The position numbers and the translations under genes were made by a program. Under the pieces are notes generated by a model that was given only the letters and a program-made list of their open reading frames with translations, had not been told where the DNA came from and searched no databases. From NCBI GenBank assembly GCA_937995745.1, contig CALKIU010000110.1:1-64000 (forward strand): a stretch of 64,000 nucleotides of DNA, read 5' to 3'. This DNA comes from an uncultured Bacillaceae bacterium (GTDB lineage Bacteria > Bacillota > Bacilli > Bacillales > Cytobacillaceae). Below are positions 1 through 9,896 of this stretch, piece by piece. The first letter of the stretch is position 1. Each line of letters begins with the position of its first letter.

Positions 1-14
1 AAACTCTCCATAAA
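1..14 (-). rRNA. 16S rRNA gene, first bases only
   Basis: The minus strand reads TTTATGGAGAGTTT at the window edge, which is the conserved 5' end of bacterial 16S rRNA. The leader in front of it carries the usual Bacillus rrn box (TTTGAAAACTAAACAAA, minus strand, about 84-100). The gene runs off the window. An rrn operon after bofA is the B. subtilis rrnA position. Seen directly; identity of the rest is inferred. Confidence 0.85.
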
Positions 15-122
15 ATTTCATGAAAAGTTGAACTGCTCGTTTGTTTGGCTGCATTTACAGCCGGTCTTCGTTGGCGTATGATTTGTTTAGTTTTCAAAGA
101 ACTATTTATGTGCGACTTTCTT

Positions 123-151
123 AATATAACATCTTAAAATATTATTGTCAA
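123..151 (-). promoter_or_regulatory. rrn promoter P2
   Basis: Minus-strand TTGACA (146-151), 17-base spacer and TATATT (123-128). It lies about 110 bases before the mature 16S start, the usual place for the proximal of the two tandem rrn promoters. Confidence 0.8.
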
Positions 152-194
152 TAACTTTTTATTAATTCTTCGCCGCCTCGCAGCGACGAAATAA

Positions 195-223
195 ATAATA
201 TCATTAATCCATCCGCGAGTCAA
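195..223 (-). promoter_or_regulatory. rrn promoter P1
   Basis: Minus-strand TTGACT (218-223), 17-base spacer and TATTAT (195-200), 72 bases upstream of the P2 boxes. Tandem promoters of this kind are typical of Bacillus rrn operons. Confidence 0.7.
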
Positions 224-362
224 CTATTTTTCTTTAAATATTTTTATCTATTTTGGTGCAAATTTTACCTATTCAAACAAAAACCGTTTCAATCGCATGC
301 AGGGCTGTAAGCCCAACAATAAGGCGGAGTTCTAAAATTGCTATTCCATGAAACAGAACAAC

Positions 363-389
363 TCCCGCTTCAAACAAAATTAAGCGGGA
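363..389 (-). terminator. hairpin after bofA
   Basis: TCCCGCTT and AAGCGGGA pair around an 11-base loop just after the bofA stop. The minus-strand tail is only moderately T-rich, so termination is inferred from position. Confidence 0.5.
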
Positions 390-394
390 ACAGT

Positions 395-658
395 TCACAC
401 AATCCATGTCTCTATGACAACCAAGGCACACAGACCGGGAATTCCCAACAATCCGGCAACGGCGGAAGTCATCAAATTAATTGGGATATAAATGCCAAAC
501 CGGTGACCGAATACATTAAGAAAAAACAAGAGCAATGCCCCGATTAACAACTTGACGGCGCCATGTCCCAGCAGTTTGAACAATTTTGCAGGCGAACCGA
601 TAAGAAATAACAAGATTAAAAACCCTGAAATGATGGCGATGAATTTCAACAATTCCAT
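395..658 (-). CDS. bofA: Pro-sigma-K processing inhibitor BofA
   Basis: An 87-residue integral membrane protein, the same length as B. subtilis BofA. BofA holds the intramembrane protease SpoIVFB inactive (with SpoIVFA) in the outer forespore membrane until the sigma-K checkpoint is met. The sequence shows an N-terminal membrane segment (residues about 4-22), a second hydrophobic stretch (about 32-50) and the conserved C-terminal hydrophobic tail with GIPG. I chose the ATG at 658 because GGGGGGA precedes it; the open frame extends further upstream without a ribosome site. It follows yaaL, as in B. subtilis, and precedes an rrn operon. Confidence 0.9.
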   Translation of the reverse strand: MELLKFIAIISGFLILLFLIGSPAKLFKLLGHGAVKLLIGALLLFFLNVFGHRFGIYIPINLMTSAVAGLLGIPGLCALVVIETWIV

Positions 659-738
659 AAAAAAATCCCCCCACCAGATCCTTTTATAAAACAATATGTA
701 CAAGTTCATAAAAAAGACCTGGTTTCGAGGGATTCCGT

Positions 739-957
739 TTATTTTCTTAAATTCAGCTTTCTGTTCTTCGCTTCTTTTAAAAGAAAGTAGTATTTTGCTT
801 CCGTTATTTTGGCTTCGCAAATCAATTCTTCCGACGGTTCAAAACTTTTCCCAAGCAATTTTTTTTGGTTGGCCCGGATGGTCCCGAGACGCTTCAGCTC
901 CCTTACCAGCAACTCATCAAATTCCCTGCGAAGACTTCCCTTTTTCCGAAAAAACAT
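739..957 (-). CDS. yaaL: YaaL-family protein (DUF2508)
   Basis: A 72-residue charged, soluble protein that starts FFRKKGSLRREFDELL and contains KYYFLLKEAKNRK, the signature of the YaaL/DUF2508 family found between recR and bofA in Bacilli. The function is unknown. The ATG at 957 follows GGGGGAT; an upstream in-frame GTG at 970-972 lies inside that ribosome site and is less likely. In relatives yaaL directly follows recR. Here the decayed arsenic island and the recR terminator separate the two, so yaaL-bofA must now use another promoter, which I could not identify. Confidence 0.85.
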   Translation of the reverse strand: MFFRKKGSLRREFDELLVRELKRLGTIRANQKKLLGKSFEPSEELICEAKITEAKYYFLLKEAKNRKLNLRK

Positions 958-1025
958 CTTTATATCCCCCACCTGAAATACTCAACAAAGCCATTTACAA
1001 TGTTTGGCTGACAATTTTTAAAAGG

Positions 1026-1120
1026 GATGTGCACCCAAAACAGACCCCTTCCCTTTTTCAAATAGAGTCCTTTCACCAACACCCCTCAAACCCTTGGGAA
1101 TACTCACTTGTTATTCTTTA
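1026..1120. repeat. Direct repeat, left copy (flanks ars island)
   Basis: About 95 bases that recur, at roughly three-quarters identity by eye, at 3422-3515 in the same orientation. Shared blocks include ACACCCCTCAAACCCTTG and CTTGTTATTCT. The two copies bracket the arsenic genes. No transposase or clear inverted ends were seen. Confidence 0.6.
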
Positions 1121-1355
1121 TGAATTTTCCGCTGACTGTCTTCCGTATCCTGGCATCTTGTACATATACTTAAATCCAAATACATCAAATCAATTATTAT
1201 TTTTTTCTTTTCCGCTACATAATCTTGCTCTTCTCACCCGCAACTCGTACTGCAGCAGGTATTATTTCTTTTGGTTTCACAACATCCCATAATAAAAACC
1301 CCCATCCTTTATAAATATTTTTTAATATCTTCTACTACAATGGACACAAAGATTG

Positions 1356-2272
1356 CTAAAAGTCTGGTTTTACTACTTTGCTGAGCATAAATAAAGAAGA
1401 CAAGGACAGGGCTGTTGCCGCCATCATAAACGACATTATTGTCCCCAAGTCCATTCCTTTTGCAAAAAATGCTTCGGCTATTGGCAGAGTACCGAATATA
1501 TCAGCATACATTGGAATACTCACTATAGTAGCAAGCAACACTGCAAAAGGATTGTTTTCTCCAATCACCTTTTTCTATGACTGTCTGGGGAATCCAGTTA
1601 TGAATGGCTTCGCCTGTACCTACTCCGATTAATACGTATAGCCAAACCCCTTTGATAATATCTCTGACCTGTTCCTTTGAATATGATATTTTTCCTGCGA
1701 GTCATTCAGGCACTTCTGCATCAACATCGTCGGTTTCCCTTACATATACTTCTGCATATTTTTCAAGTCTAAACTTTTCTATTAAAGTTCCTCCGACAAC
1801 TGCCAAAATCAAGCCTACTGCAGCATAGGCTATGGCAATGTCACGACCGAAAAATGACATTAACAACATCAATGATACCAAATCTACCATAGGTGAAGAT
1901 ATTAAGAAAGAGAAGGTTTCACCCAAAGGCAAACCGGACGATGTAAAACCTATAAAAATTGGTATGCTGAAGCAACTGCAAAAGGGGGCTATCGTCCCAA
2001 GTAATGCCCCAAATATATTCCCTTGAATACCTTTTACTCTTCCGGGAATCTTCTTTGTCTTCTCTGGCGAAAATACTCTGGATATAGGAAATGACAATTA
2101 TTAATGCTGATAAGAATATAAATATTTTTATTGTATCGTATATAAAAAAGTGAATACTTCCATCTGCTTTATCATTAATAGATAAGCCAAATACTTCCTC
2201 TACGAGAAGTCTTATTTGTTCTGAACGCTATTCCATTTTTAATAGTTGGTCATTTAACCAGTCACATATCAT
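1356..2272 (-). pseudogene. ArsP-like permease (PF03773), broken
   Basis: The remains of a membrane permease of the PF03773/DUF318 family, to which the organoarsenical exporter ArsP belongs. The conserved cysteine motif PFCSCFSIP and a following SSPMVDL are intact. The frame is broken several times: a TAG at 2228-2230 where relatives have Trp, a frame change near 2060-2070, a TGA at 1702-1704, and an extra base near 1570. Rejoining the frames gives about 300 residues, close to full family length. It lies downstream of arsC. With this many lesions a working transporter is very unlikely. ArsP as opposed to another PF03773 member is inferred from the neighbours. Confidence 0.75.
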
Positions 2273-2381
2273 TGACAATATATTCTCCCCTTACCTTTTA
2301 CACAGTTCAAGGTATTTTTCCGGTTACTCACATCTTTTAAATTCACTGCACTCTTTTATTAGATTAATTTTATTCTGCTTA

Positions 2382-2783
2382 TCAAATCTGGTTGTTCTTT
2401 ACTCTCTGTATTAAATCCTCCACTTTTTCCTTAATTAAATCTCTTGTTTTTCTGTAATCCTCTATAGGTCCGCCAGACGGGTCGCTAAGTCCCCAATCTT
2501 CTCTATGCTGACATGGTACATAAGGGCATTCTACATTACATCCCATCGTTATTAATATATCTACTTCCGCTGGAATATCACTTAATAGTTTCGGATGATG
2601 GTCACTCATATCCACTCCTGCTTCTTCCATTACCTGTACTGCCAGTGGTTTCACTTCAGGGTAATTTTCTGTTCCTGCCGAGTATGCATCCAATACCTCA
2701 CTTCCTAATTTTTTTGCCCAACCTTCTGCCATTTGAGAACGGCAAGAGTTGTGGACACATACAAATGCAACCTTCTTTTTCAT
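2382..2783 (-). CDS. arsC: Arsenate reductase, thioredoxin-coupled
   Basis: 133 residues of the low-molecular-weight phosphatase-like ArsC class, which reduces arsenate to arsenite for export. The P-loop CVHNSCRS (residues 9-16) holds the nucleophilic Cys; the other two redox cysteines lie in [11 protein letters not shown] (about 81-91). DPSGG, also conserved, follows. The start overlaps the end of the acr3 remnant by ATGA, so it was part of the operon. It is the only intact gene of the island: its regulator, arsenite exporter and second permease are all broken. It probably makes an enzyme, but arsenite could not be exported by this locus. Confidence 0.92.
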   Translation of the reverse strand: MKKKVAFVCVHNSCRSQMAEGWAKKLGSEVLDAYSAGTENYPEVKPLAVQVMEEAGVDMSDHHPKLLSDIPAEVDILITMGCNVECPYVPCQHREDWGLSDPSGGPIEDYRKTRDLIKEKVEDLIQRVKNNQI

Positions 2784-2977
2784 ATGTTTGTTATTCTCCT
2801 TTTATCAGTCTGCTTAAACCAGTGCCTTGTATTGTTGGCTATTCTAACAAGCGCAAGCATGACTGGGACTTCAACCAATACCCCTACAACTGTTGCAAGA
2901 GCGGCTCCAGATTCCAGACCAAAGAGCGCAATTGCTACTGCAGATGCAAGTTCAAAGAAGTTGCTTGCTCCAATCAT
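2780..2977 (-). pseudogene. Acr3 arsenite exporter, C-terminal remnant
   Basis: The 65 codons match the C-terminus of Acr3-family arsenite permeases ([34 protein letters not shown]). Acr3 is normally about 350 residues, so some four-fifths of the gene is missing. Immediately upstream the sequence becomes the 3' end of arsR, whose stop (2974-2976) overlaps the first ATG of this fragment. The simplest reading is a single deletion joining the end of arsR to the end of acr3. The fragment still overlaps arsC by four bases, as in an intact operon. Confidence 0.85.
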
Positions 2978-3345
2978 TCCCGCACCTGAATCTTATCTTC
3001 CCATAGTTGCTCACATGTAAAGTTACTGTTTTTATATTTATTTTATTAAGTCTTTCTACATCTCTTTGCAATTGTGTATTTTTAACCGTTTTGTTTTTAA
3101 TACATTCATACAGTCGGTTATTTTCTTCAATAAACTTATTATCTATTCTATAATAGACCTATTGCGATTTCTTTTCACTGGTTATAACACCTGAAGTTTT
3201 TAATTTGTTTAGATGCCTTGAAGCGTTGGACTGAGTCATATTCAGCACTCTTTCTATCTCGCACACACACAGAGTTCTTGTCTTATTAACAAAATGATTT
3301 GGCTGATTCCTTATCTCTTCCACTACAACAACTTTATTTTACTTT
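2974..3345 (-). pseudogene. ArsR arsenic repressor, broken
   Basis: The helix-turn-helix core is clear: the As(III)-binding LCVCE motif, then MTQSNASRHLNKLKTSGVI. The frame meets a TAG at 3159-3161 exactly where relatives have Trp before VYYRID. After it the homology goes on (NKFIEENNRLYE) and then shifts frame by one base near 3020, ending [14 protein letters not shown]. The N-terminal third is not recognisable. ArsR family repressors bind the ars promoter and release it on arsenite. This copy cannot make a full protein. Confidence 0.8.
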
Positions 3346-3421
3346 TACAACAACTAATGATCGCCTGAATTCCTGCAAAATTTTTCCTATTTTTCTTACC
3401 CCTTTTTCCTTAATCCTCACT

Positions 3422-3515
3422 ATATGCACCTCTAACAAACTCCTTTCCCTTTTCAAATAAACTCCTTTGACCAACACCCCTCAAACCCTTGAGAATGCGA
3501 GCTTGTTATTCTCTT
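3422..3515. repeat. Direct repeat, right copy (flanks ars island)
   Basis: The partner of 1026-1120. A further 16-base exact repeat, GTTTTCCATTTAATCC, occurs next to it at 3519-3534 and again at 3645-3660. The rest of 3350-3720 holds no gene that I can support. Confidence 0.6.
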
Positions 3516-3726
3516 CTGGTTTTCCATTTAATCCCTCTATCCTTGAACCGGACTCATTAAAGTAGTTGCATTTTTGATTTTTTCATGGAAAAAAGGTTTA
3601 TAGAGGGGGTAGGGAGAATTATGTCCATTTCTCCTATCCATTTTGTTTTCCATTTAATCCTTATCTCCATTGATTTATCTGGGTTTCAGCCCTATCCCTT
3701 ATTACTTTTCACCTTAAACATCCCAA

Positions 3727-3777
3727 TAAAAAAACATGGCCTACAGGGTATTTCCTTATCCCTAATAAACCATGTTT
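3727..3777 (-). terminator. Terminator after recR
   Basis: AAACATGG/CCATGTTT outer stem with an inner AGGGATA/TACCCT stem, followed on the minus strand by a run of T. It closes the dnaX-ebfC-recR unit. Confidence 0.8.
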
Positions 3778-3860
3778 CCCGCAACAACTTTATTTACTCC
3801 ATTTGAAACATTTAAAAAATAAAAGAAGTTTATTTGATTTATACAAGGAAAGCGAACTGT

Positions 3861-4457
3861 TTACAATTCCCTTCTTCCCTCAAGGGCTTTGGACAGCGTC
3901 ACTTCATCCGCGTACTCCAAATCACCGCCGACGGGAAGCCCGTGGGCAATTCTTGTCACTTTAATGCCCGACGGTTTTATGAGACGGGAAATATACATGG
4001 CTGTTGCTTCTCCTTCAATATTCGGATTTGTTGCCATGATCACTTCTTTCACTGTCTCGTCTTGAAGTCTTTTTAATAAATCGGGAATGTTTATGTCCTC
4101 AGGCCCCACGCCGTCCATCGGAGAAATGGCGCCGTGAAGAACATGGTACAGACCGTTATATTCTTTCATTTTTTCCATGGCAATGACGTCTTTCGGGTCT
4201 TGAACGACGCAAATCATGCTCCTGTCGCGTCTTTCATCGCTGCAAATATAGCACGGGTCTTTATCCGTAATATGCCCGCAAACGGAACAATAAGTCAAAT
4301 TTCTTTTTGCGTCGACCAGTGCCTTTGCAAATTCCAAAACGGCATCTTCTTTCATCGTCAACACAAAAAAGGCCAGACGAACGGCCGTTTTCGGACCGAT
4401 ACCTGGCAGTTTCATAAAGCTGTCGATCAGCCTCGATATGGGTTCAGGATAGTGCAT
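3861..4457 (-). CDS. recR: Recombination mediator RecR
   Basis: 198 residues, the normal RecR length. RecR forms a ring that, with RecO and RecF, loads RecA onto SSB-coated gaps. The sequence shows the N-terminal helix-hairpin-helix ([13 protein letters not shown], residues 18-30), the zinc finger with CSVC and CYIC (about 57-72), and a Toprim domain (CVVQDP onward, then [11 protein letters not shown]). The ATG follows GGGGGAAG. It lies 12 bases after ebfC and shares its transcript with dnaX. Confidence 0.97.
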   Translation of the reverse strand: MHYPEPISRLIDSFMKLPGIGPKTAVRLAFFVLTMKEDAVLEFAKALVDAKRNLTYCSVCGHITDKDPCYICSDERRDRSMICVVQDPKDVIAMEKMKEYNGLYHVLHGAISPMDGVGPEDINIPDLLKRLQDETVKEVIMATNPNIEGEATAMYISRLIKPSGIKVTRIAHGLPVGGDLEYADEVTLSKALEGRREL

Positions 4458-4469
4458 TTATGCTTCCCC

Positions 4470-4793
4470 CTAGAAAAGGCCCGGAAGATTCATGCCCTTT
4501 GTAAACTGGCCCATTGTGGAAGCAACCAGTTCGTCGACTTTTTTTAAGGCATCATTCGTTGCCGCAAGCACAAGGTCTTCGAGCATTTCAACATCTTCCG
4601 GATCAACCGCTTCTTCATTGATTTTTACTTCCAAAATTCTTTTTTCCCCGTTGGCAACGACGGTGACCATGCCTCCGCCGGCTGTGCCTTCAACCGTTTT
4701 TTCTTTCAGCTCTTCTTGGGCTTTCTCCATTTGCTTTTGCAACTTTTGCATTTTTCTCATCATTTGTTGCATATTTCCCATTCCACGCATCAT
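4470..4793 (-). CDS. ebfC: Nucleoid-associated protein EbfC/YaaK
   Basis: A 107-residue YbaB/EbfC-family DNA-binding protein: a methionine-rich N-terminus ([15 protein letters not shown]), a charged helix, and the conserved core [17 protein letters not shown]. The family forms small dimers that bind DNA with little sequence preference. I placed the start at 4793, where the GGAGG has normal spacing; the upstream ATG at 4799 sits only two bases from it. It lies between dnaX and recR, as in almost all bacteria. Confidence 0.93.
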   Translation of the reverse strand: MMRGMGNMQQMMRKMQKLQKQMEKAQEELKEKTVEGTAGGGMVTVVANGEKRILEVKINEEAVDPEDVEMLEDLVLAATNDALKKVDELVASTMGQFTKGMNLPGLF

Positions 4794-4810
4794 TCTCATT
4801 CCTCCAAAAA

Positions 4811-6496
4811 TTAGTCTCTTATTTCTATCAAATCATCGCCAAATAATTTCACGGCTTCCGTAACGACGGGATTCTCCTCGGCCGGGCGCACAAACTCGGG
4901 TTTTTTTGCTTCGCCTTGGCGGTAATTTTTGACGAAATCTTCCCGAATCGACAGCCATTGCTGTTCCGGCACGGCTACGATCTGCAAATGGGAGCCGGTC
5001 ATTTCCAGAAGCAAGTTCCTTATTGTGCTTAAAAAATCGGCTCTTTCCATGGCCATTTGACAATGGATCTCATGTTTAAATTTGATGACGACCGCTTCCG
5101 CCGATGCGGCGGCAGGTTCCGCTTCCTTAAGCAAAGCGGCATGGGAAGGCATCAACCGGGACATTAATTCGCCCCAGGAACCGCGGATTTTGTTCAAATC
5201 GGCCCTTGTGGCTTCGTTTAATATCTCATTGATTTTTCCCACAGGGGCCTGATAGCCCCGTCTTGCCATTCTCGCCCTTTTCGGCGCGGAAGCCGCGTTT
5301 TCTTGAGGATGTGCAGCTATACCATTCCGTTTCAACTGCTCCAATTCCTCTTCGAGCCGGGAAATTCTCGCCAGCAAGCTGTCAATTTCCGGAAGTTTCC
5401 GCTTCTTTTCCGTTTCCCGATGGCAAAGCTTGACGACGGCCACTTCAAGAAAAATTTTCGGATTCGTCGTCCACCGCATTTCTTGCTGCGCTTTGCTCAA
5501 TATTTCAATGATTTTATAAATTTCCTCATATTCCATTCTGTCAGCGAGGGCCCGGAAGTCATCGTTAAGGGAAACCCGCTCGAGCGATTCCTCCAGATTC
5601 GGCGCTGTTTTATACAAAAGAAGGTCGCGGTAAAACATGATAAAATCTTCAATAAACCGGACCGCATCTTTCCCTTCCGCCATCAACTGTTCCAATGCGG
5701 CCAATCCTGCGGCCGCATCCCTGTTCTCGACGGCATGGGCCAAGTCCGATAACAAACTCTGCGAAACGGAGCCGGTGACCGTTAACGCATCCTCCACCGT
5801 GACATAATCGTCGCTGAAGGATATGGCCTGGTCCAGTAAACTGAGCGCATCCCGCATCCCGCCGTCGGCGGCTCTGGCAATAATGTTCAAAGCCTGTTCC
5901 TCGCAGCGGACACCCGTCTCTTCGGTGATCCTTTTCATTCTGTCCACTATCGCCGCCGCGGGTATTCTTTTAAAATCAAAACGTTGACATCTGGAAATGA
6001 TGGTAAGAGGGATTTTGTGAGGTTCCGTTGTCGCCAAAATAAAAATGACATGTTTTGGCGGTTCTTCAAGCGTTTTTAATAGCGCATTGAACGCGCCGAT
6101 CGAAAGCATATGAACCTCATCGATGATATACACTTTGTATTTTACAACGCTCGGGGCAAACTTCACTTTCTCCCTGATATCTCTTATTTCATCAACACCG
6201 TTGTTCGAAGCCGCGTCAATTTCAATCACATCGGCAATCGAACCGTCGGTGATGCCTTTGCAAGAGGGACATTCGTTGCACGGTTCACTGACCGGCGCCC
6301 GTTCACAGTTGACCGCTTTGGCAAAAATTTTTGCCGCGCTCGTTTTCCCTGTACCGCGGGGCCCGGTAAACAAATAAGCATGTGAAATTTTTCCTTGAAG
6401 CAGGGCGTTCTGCAACGTTCTTGTCACATGTTCCTGACCGACAACATCGGAAAACTGTTGCGGCCTCCAAACGCGATATAATGCTTGATAGCCCAT
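4811..6496 (-). CDS. dnaX: DNA polymerase III gamma/tau subunit
   Basis: 561 residues. It is the clamp-loader ATPase that also ties polymerase and helicase together. The sequence shows Walker [10 protein letters not shown] (about 45-53), four zinc-binding cysteines ([16 protein letters not shown]), Walker B IIDEVHML, the SRC motif in ISRCQRFDF, and a C-terminal tau-specific region after a coiled coil near residues 375-395. The ATG follows GGAGGG. No obvious slippery heptamer for a gamma frameshift was seen, in keeping with other Bacilli. Confidence 0.97.
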   Translation of the reverse strand: MGYQALYRVWRPQQFSDVVGQEHVTRTLQNALLQGKISHAYLFTGPRGTGKTSAAKIFAKAVNCERAPVSEPCNECPSCKGITDGSIADVIEIDAASNNGVDEIRDIREKVKFAPSVVKYKVYIIDEVHMLSIGAFNALLKTLEEPPKHVIFILATTEPHKIPLTIISRCQRFDFKRIPAAAIVDRMKRITEETGVRCEEQALNIIARAADGGMRDALSLLDQAISFSDDYVTVEDALTVTGSVSQSLLSDLAHAVENRDAAAGLAALEQLMAEGKDAVRFIEDFIMFYRDLLLYKTAPNLEESLERVSLNDDFRALADRMEYEEIYKIIEILSKAQQEMRWTTNPKIFLEVAVVKLCHRETEKKRKLPEIDSLLARISRLEEELEQLKRNGIAAHPQENAASAPKRARMARRGYQAPVGKINEILNEATRADLNKIRGSWGELMSRLMPSHAALLKEAEPAAASAEAVVIKFKHEIHCQMAMERADFLSTIRNLLLEMTGSHLQIVAVPEQQWLSIREDFVKNYRQGEAKKPEFVRPAEENPVVTEAVKLFGDDLIEIRD

Positions 6497-6565
6497 TCCA
6501 CGCCCTCCTTTCCAACCCTCTGACAGCTATTTTTCCCGCAAAATAAAAAAAGATCCGCTTTTATC

Positions 6566-6595
6566 ATTATAGCGTAAAACGGGCCGATTTTTACA
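6566..6595 (-). promoter_or_regulatory. Candidate dnaX promoter
   Basis: Minus-strand TGTAAA (6590-6595), 18-base spacer and TATAAT (6566-6571), lying between the SRP RNA terminator and dnaX. The -10 box is perfect and the -35 box weak. Confidence 0.45.
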
Positions 6596-6604
6596 CATAT
6601 ACAA

Positions 6605-6635
6605 CAAAAAAACTCACCCTGAACAGGATGAGTTT
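6605..6635 (-). terminator. Terminator of the SRP RNA gene
   Basis: AACTCATCCTGTTCAGGGTGAGTT hairpin with a minus-strand run of seven T, directly after the RNA. Confidence 0.85.
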
Positions 6636-6649
6636 TATTATTAGGTAAA

Positions 6650-6921
6650 CTGCCGTGCACCTTCCTTTGACTGCCGCTCATAAGCGTTACTTGAGCAGTT
6701 AGCTCGGCTCAGGCAACCCTGCGGCACATGGGAGCGTCCACTTAATGCTGCTTCCTTCCGGACCTGACATGGTTCGTGGATTCCCATTGCGCAGGACCCA
6801 AGCGTCAACACCACTTACTCAAGGCTGGCCCTACAAGCAAACAGCCTCGGGAAGGGATTCAGCCCCGCTGGAGCGGATTGCGGGTACAGGGCACCGCTAC
6901 CTCCCCGCCTAGCACGGCAAA
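6650..6921 (-). ncRNA. scr: Signal recognition particle RNA, large (Alu-type) form
   Basis: About 272 bases closely matching the B. subtilis small cytoplasmic RNA. The 5' and 3' ends pair (TTGCCGTGC with GTGCACGGCA). The helix 8 region carries the conserved GGTCCGGAAGGAAGCAGC that binds Ffh. The 5' part (GGCGGGGAGGTAGCGGTGCCCTGTA) makes the Alu domain. The position between tadA and dnaX is the B. subtilis one. A TTGACA at 6946-6951 upstream is a likely -35 box. The ends are set by pairing and could be off by a few bases. Confidence 0.93.
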
Positions 6922-7093
6922 TTTGCTACCGTTATTCAATTGCATTGTCAATCAATGCAAATACAAGTATACAGGTTTTGCGGACAAAAAGCAATGAATC
7001 GCTTGCGCCAAATTATGTCAATCTCCATCGTGTTCCTCACTTTCATTATACAACGAAGAGGCGCAGCCGTTCAAAATTTACATACAGATCCAA

Positions 7094-7732
<639 letters not shown>

Positions 7733-8039
7733 TTAAAAAAGTTTGGCGAAGTTTCCTCATTGAAAGTATGGCACAAAAATGCGGACAGTTCATTATTTAC
7801 GGACTGGTTTGTCCGCTTTTCAAGTGAAGCTTTCGGCCGGCAAGAATGGCCCCCATTGCGCAAAAACAAGCCTCCGGAAAAGCGGCTCGTTCCCAGTCCC
7901 TTTTCCTGAAGAATGGAGGAAATTTTTTTGTACAGAGCAACACCGGAAAGGAAAACAACCCGTGAAATTCCGTCATACCGTCCGTTTTTCAGTCATAAAA
8001 ATTTGATAGTGCGCAGCTGAAAAGAGGAGGAAAATCAGG

Positions 8040-9326
8040 ATGCAAATCCATGTCATTCAGCCAAACCAAAACTTGTTCGGCATTGCCCAAGCATACGGAA
8101 CGACGGTGGAAGATCTCGTGGAAGCAAACGAAATCCCCGATCCGAATAATCTTGTTGTCGGCCAGGCCCTGGTCATTCCGATCGTCGGCAGCTTCTACTG
8201 GGTGCAACCGGGAGACAGTTTGTTTTCCATCGGGGCAAGATTCAATGTACCTTATCAGGAATTGGCGCGAATCAACGGCCTTGCCCTTAATCAAGTATTG
8301 CCGGTCGGATTCCGATTATATATCCCTCCCCGTCCGAAAGTGCCCAAAGAAATCAACGCCTACGTAGAGCCCAGGGGCACGGAGGTCGCTCCCGGTCTGG
8401 TGGAAAGCGCGCGGGATGCATCGCCCTATTTGACCTATCTCGCTCCGTTCAGTTTCCAGGCGCAGCGGGACGGTTCGTTGAAAGAACCGCTCATGGATGA
8501 TTTTCCCGCCATCGCCCAAGCCAACAACGTCGTCCTCATGATGGTCATCACCAACCAGGAAGAAGATCAATTCAGCGATGAACTCGGGCGCATCCTTCTC
8601 AACGATATGGCCGTGCAAAACCGGTTTCTGGACAACATTGTCGCCGCCGCAAAAAAATACGGCTTCAAAGACATCCACTTCGACTTTGAATTTTTGCGCC
8701 CCGCCGACAGGGAAGCGTACAATGCCTTTTTAAGAAAAGCGCGGGATCGCTTCAAAGCGGAAGGATGGCTCATCTCGACAGCCCTCGCCCCGAAGACGAG
8801 CGCCGAACAAAAAGGAGAATGGTACGAAGCCCACGACTACCGGGCCCACGGAGAAATTGTCGATTTTGTCGTCATCATGACGTATGAATGGGGCTACAGC
8901 GGAGGGCCGGCGATGCCCGTTTCGCCCATCGGACCGGTAAGAGACGTCCTTGAATATGCCTTAACAGAAATGCCCGCTTCGAAAATTATGATGGGGCAAA
9001 ACTTGTACGGCTATGACTGGACGCTGCCGTTCCAGGAAGGTACCGTCGCGGAAGCCTTGAGCCCGCAGGAAGCGATCCGGCGCGCCGCAAGGTATAATGT
9101 GGCCATCCAGTACGACTACAATGCGCAAGCGCCTTTTTATTTTTACACCGACAGCGAAGGGCGCCGCCATGAAGTGTGGTTTGAAGACGCCCGCTCCATC
9201 CAGGCGAAATTCAACCTCGTTAAAGAACTGAATTTGCGCGGCGTCAGCTATTGGAAGCTCGGACTTTCTTTTCCGCAAAACTGGCTCCTGATCACCGAAA
9301 ATTTTGATGTCGTCAAACGGGCATAA
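8040..9326 (+). CDS. sleL: Spore cortex N-acetylglucosaminidase SleL/YaaH
   Basis: 428 residues: two LysM repeats (about 1-46 and 49-96) that bind peptidoglycan, then a glycoside hydrolase family 18 domain (about 105-428). The GH18 catalytic strand is DIHFDFEF. SleL is a spore protein that cleaves cortical muramic lactam fragments during germination. There is no signal peptide, as usual for this spore-coat protein. GAGGAGG precedes the ATG. It is the only plus-strand gene between serS and dnaX, as in B. subtilis. A mother-cell sigma promoter is expected but was not clear. Confidence 0.93.
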   Translation: MQIHVIQPNQNLFGIAQAYGTTVEDLVEANEIPDPNNLVVGQALVIPIVGSFYWVQPGDSLFSIGARFNVPYQELARINGLALNQVLPVGFRLYIPPRPKVPKEINAYVEPRGTEVAPGLVESARDASPYLTYLAPFSFQAQRDGSLKEPLMDDFPAIAQANNVVLMMVITNQEEDQFSDELGRILLNDMAVQNRFLDNIVAAAKKYGFKDIHFDFEFLRPADREAYNAFLRKARDRFKAEGWLISTALAPKTSAEQKGEWYEAHDYRAHGEIVDFVVIMTYEWGYSGGPAMPVSPIGPVRDVLEYALTEMPASKIMMGQNLYGYDWTLPFQEGTVAEALSPQEAIRRAARYNVAIQYDYNAQAPFYFYTDSEGRRHEVWFEDARSIQAKFNLVKELNLRGVSYWKLGLSFPQNWLLITENFDVVKRA

Positions 9327-9334
9327 AGGCAAAA

Positions 9335-9359
9335 CAGGACTCCCTTGCCAGGAGTCCTG
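9335..9359. terminator. Shared terminator, sleL and thioesterase
   Basis: A perfect nine-base stem CAGGACTCC/GGAGTCCTG between two convergent genes. The minus side has TTTT and the plus side a short T-rich tail. Confidence 0.7.
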
Positions 9360-9413
9360 CTGTTTAAATACATAAACATTTCTTTCCGCCGGAAACACAA
9401 ACGGGCCGGTCCG

Positions 9414-9896
9414 TCAGCTTTTCAAAAAAGTATCCGGCATCACGACGGCCACCACCTCGCCGGTCGCACAAAGCTTGTCTTCCGCATACACTTCCGCTTT
9501 CACTTTCCACCTTTTCGGATGAATTTCCTCCACCACCCCGACCGCTTTCAGCGGAACCCCCTGCGGCGTCGGCTTCAAAAAGTCCACATGGAGCGAGGCA
9601 GTGACAAAACGGGGCGGCTCGGCTCCGTCCCCGGGCTGATGGCCGTTTTTTCGGTGCAAGGCCAGCGCGGCCGAACCGGTGCCGTGGCAGTCAATCAAAG
9701 AAGCAATGACTCCTCCGTAGACAAAGCCCGGCAAAGCCATATGCTTCTCTTCCGGCGTAAAAACGGTGACGGTTTTTTCTCCGTCCCAAAAAGTGCGGAA
9801 ATGGTGGCCGTCCTTGTTTAACCGTCCGCATCCGTAACACCAGGCAAAATCATCCGGATATTCATCCTGTATGGCAACTAATGTCTCCTTTTCCAT
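9414..9896 (-). CDS. PaaI-type hotdog thioesterase
   Basis: 160 residues with the hotdog-fold thioesterase pattern: CYGCG near residue 20, then GGVIASLIDCHGTGSA (the helix and catalytic region) and DFLKPTP. Members hydrolyse acyl-CoA thioesters; the substrate cannot be read from the sequence. AAGGAGGGG precedes the ATG. It stands alone between sleL and serS and shares a terminator with sleL. In B. subtilis this interval holds the dck and dgk nucleoside kinases, which are not present here. Confidence 0.85.
   Translation of the reverse strand: MEKETLVAIQDEYPDDFAWCYGCGRLNKDGHHFRTFWDGEKTVTVFTPEEKHMALPGFVYGGVIASLIDCHGTGSAALALHRKNGHQPGDGAEPPRFVTASLHVDFLKPTPQGVPLKAVGVVEEIHPKRWKVKAEVYAEDKLCATGEVVAVVMPDTFLKS

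Noticed and set aside
696..1292. A 198-codon plus-strand frame over yaaL
   Set aside because: It is the antisense of yaaL and of the flanking repeat, has no ribosome site and no family features.
1026..3515. Insertion sequence carrying the ars genes
   Set aside because: No transposase, no inverted ends and no target duplication; only direct repeats are visible.
3585..3806. Small plus-strand gene upstream of recR's end
   Set aside because: It runs over the recR terminator hairpin and has no ribosome site or homology.
4811..6496. Programmed frameshift in dnaX
   Set aside because: No clear A-rich slippery heptamer with a downstream hairpin at the expected place.
8316..8678. Minus-strand frame inside sleL
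   Set aside because: Shadow of the sleL coding frame, with the composition typical of antisense.
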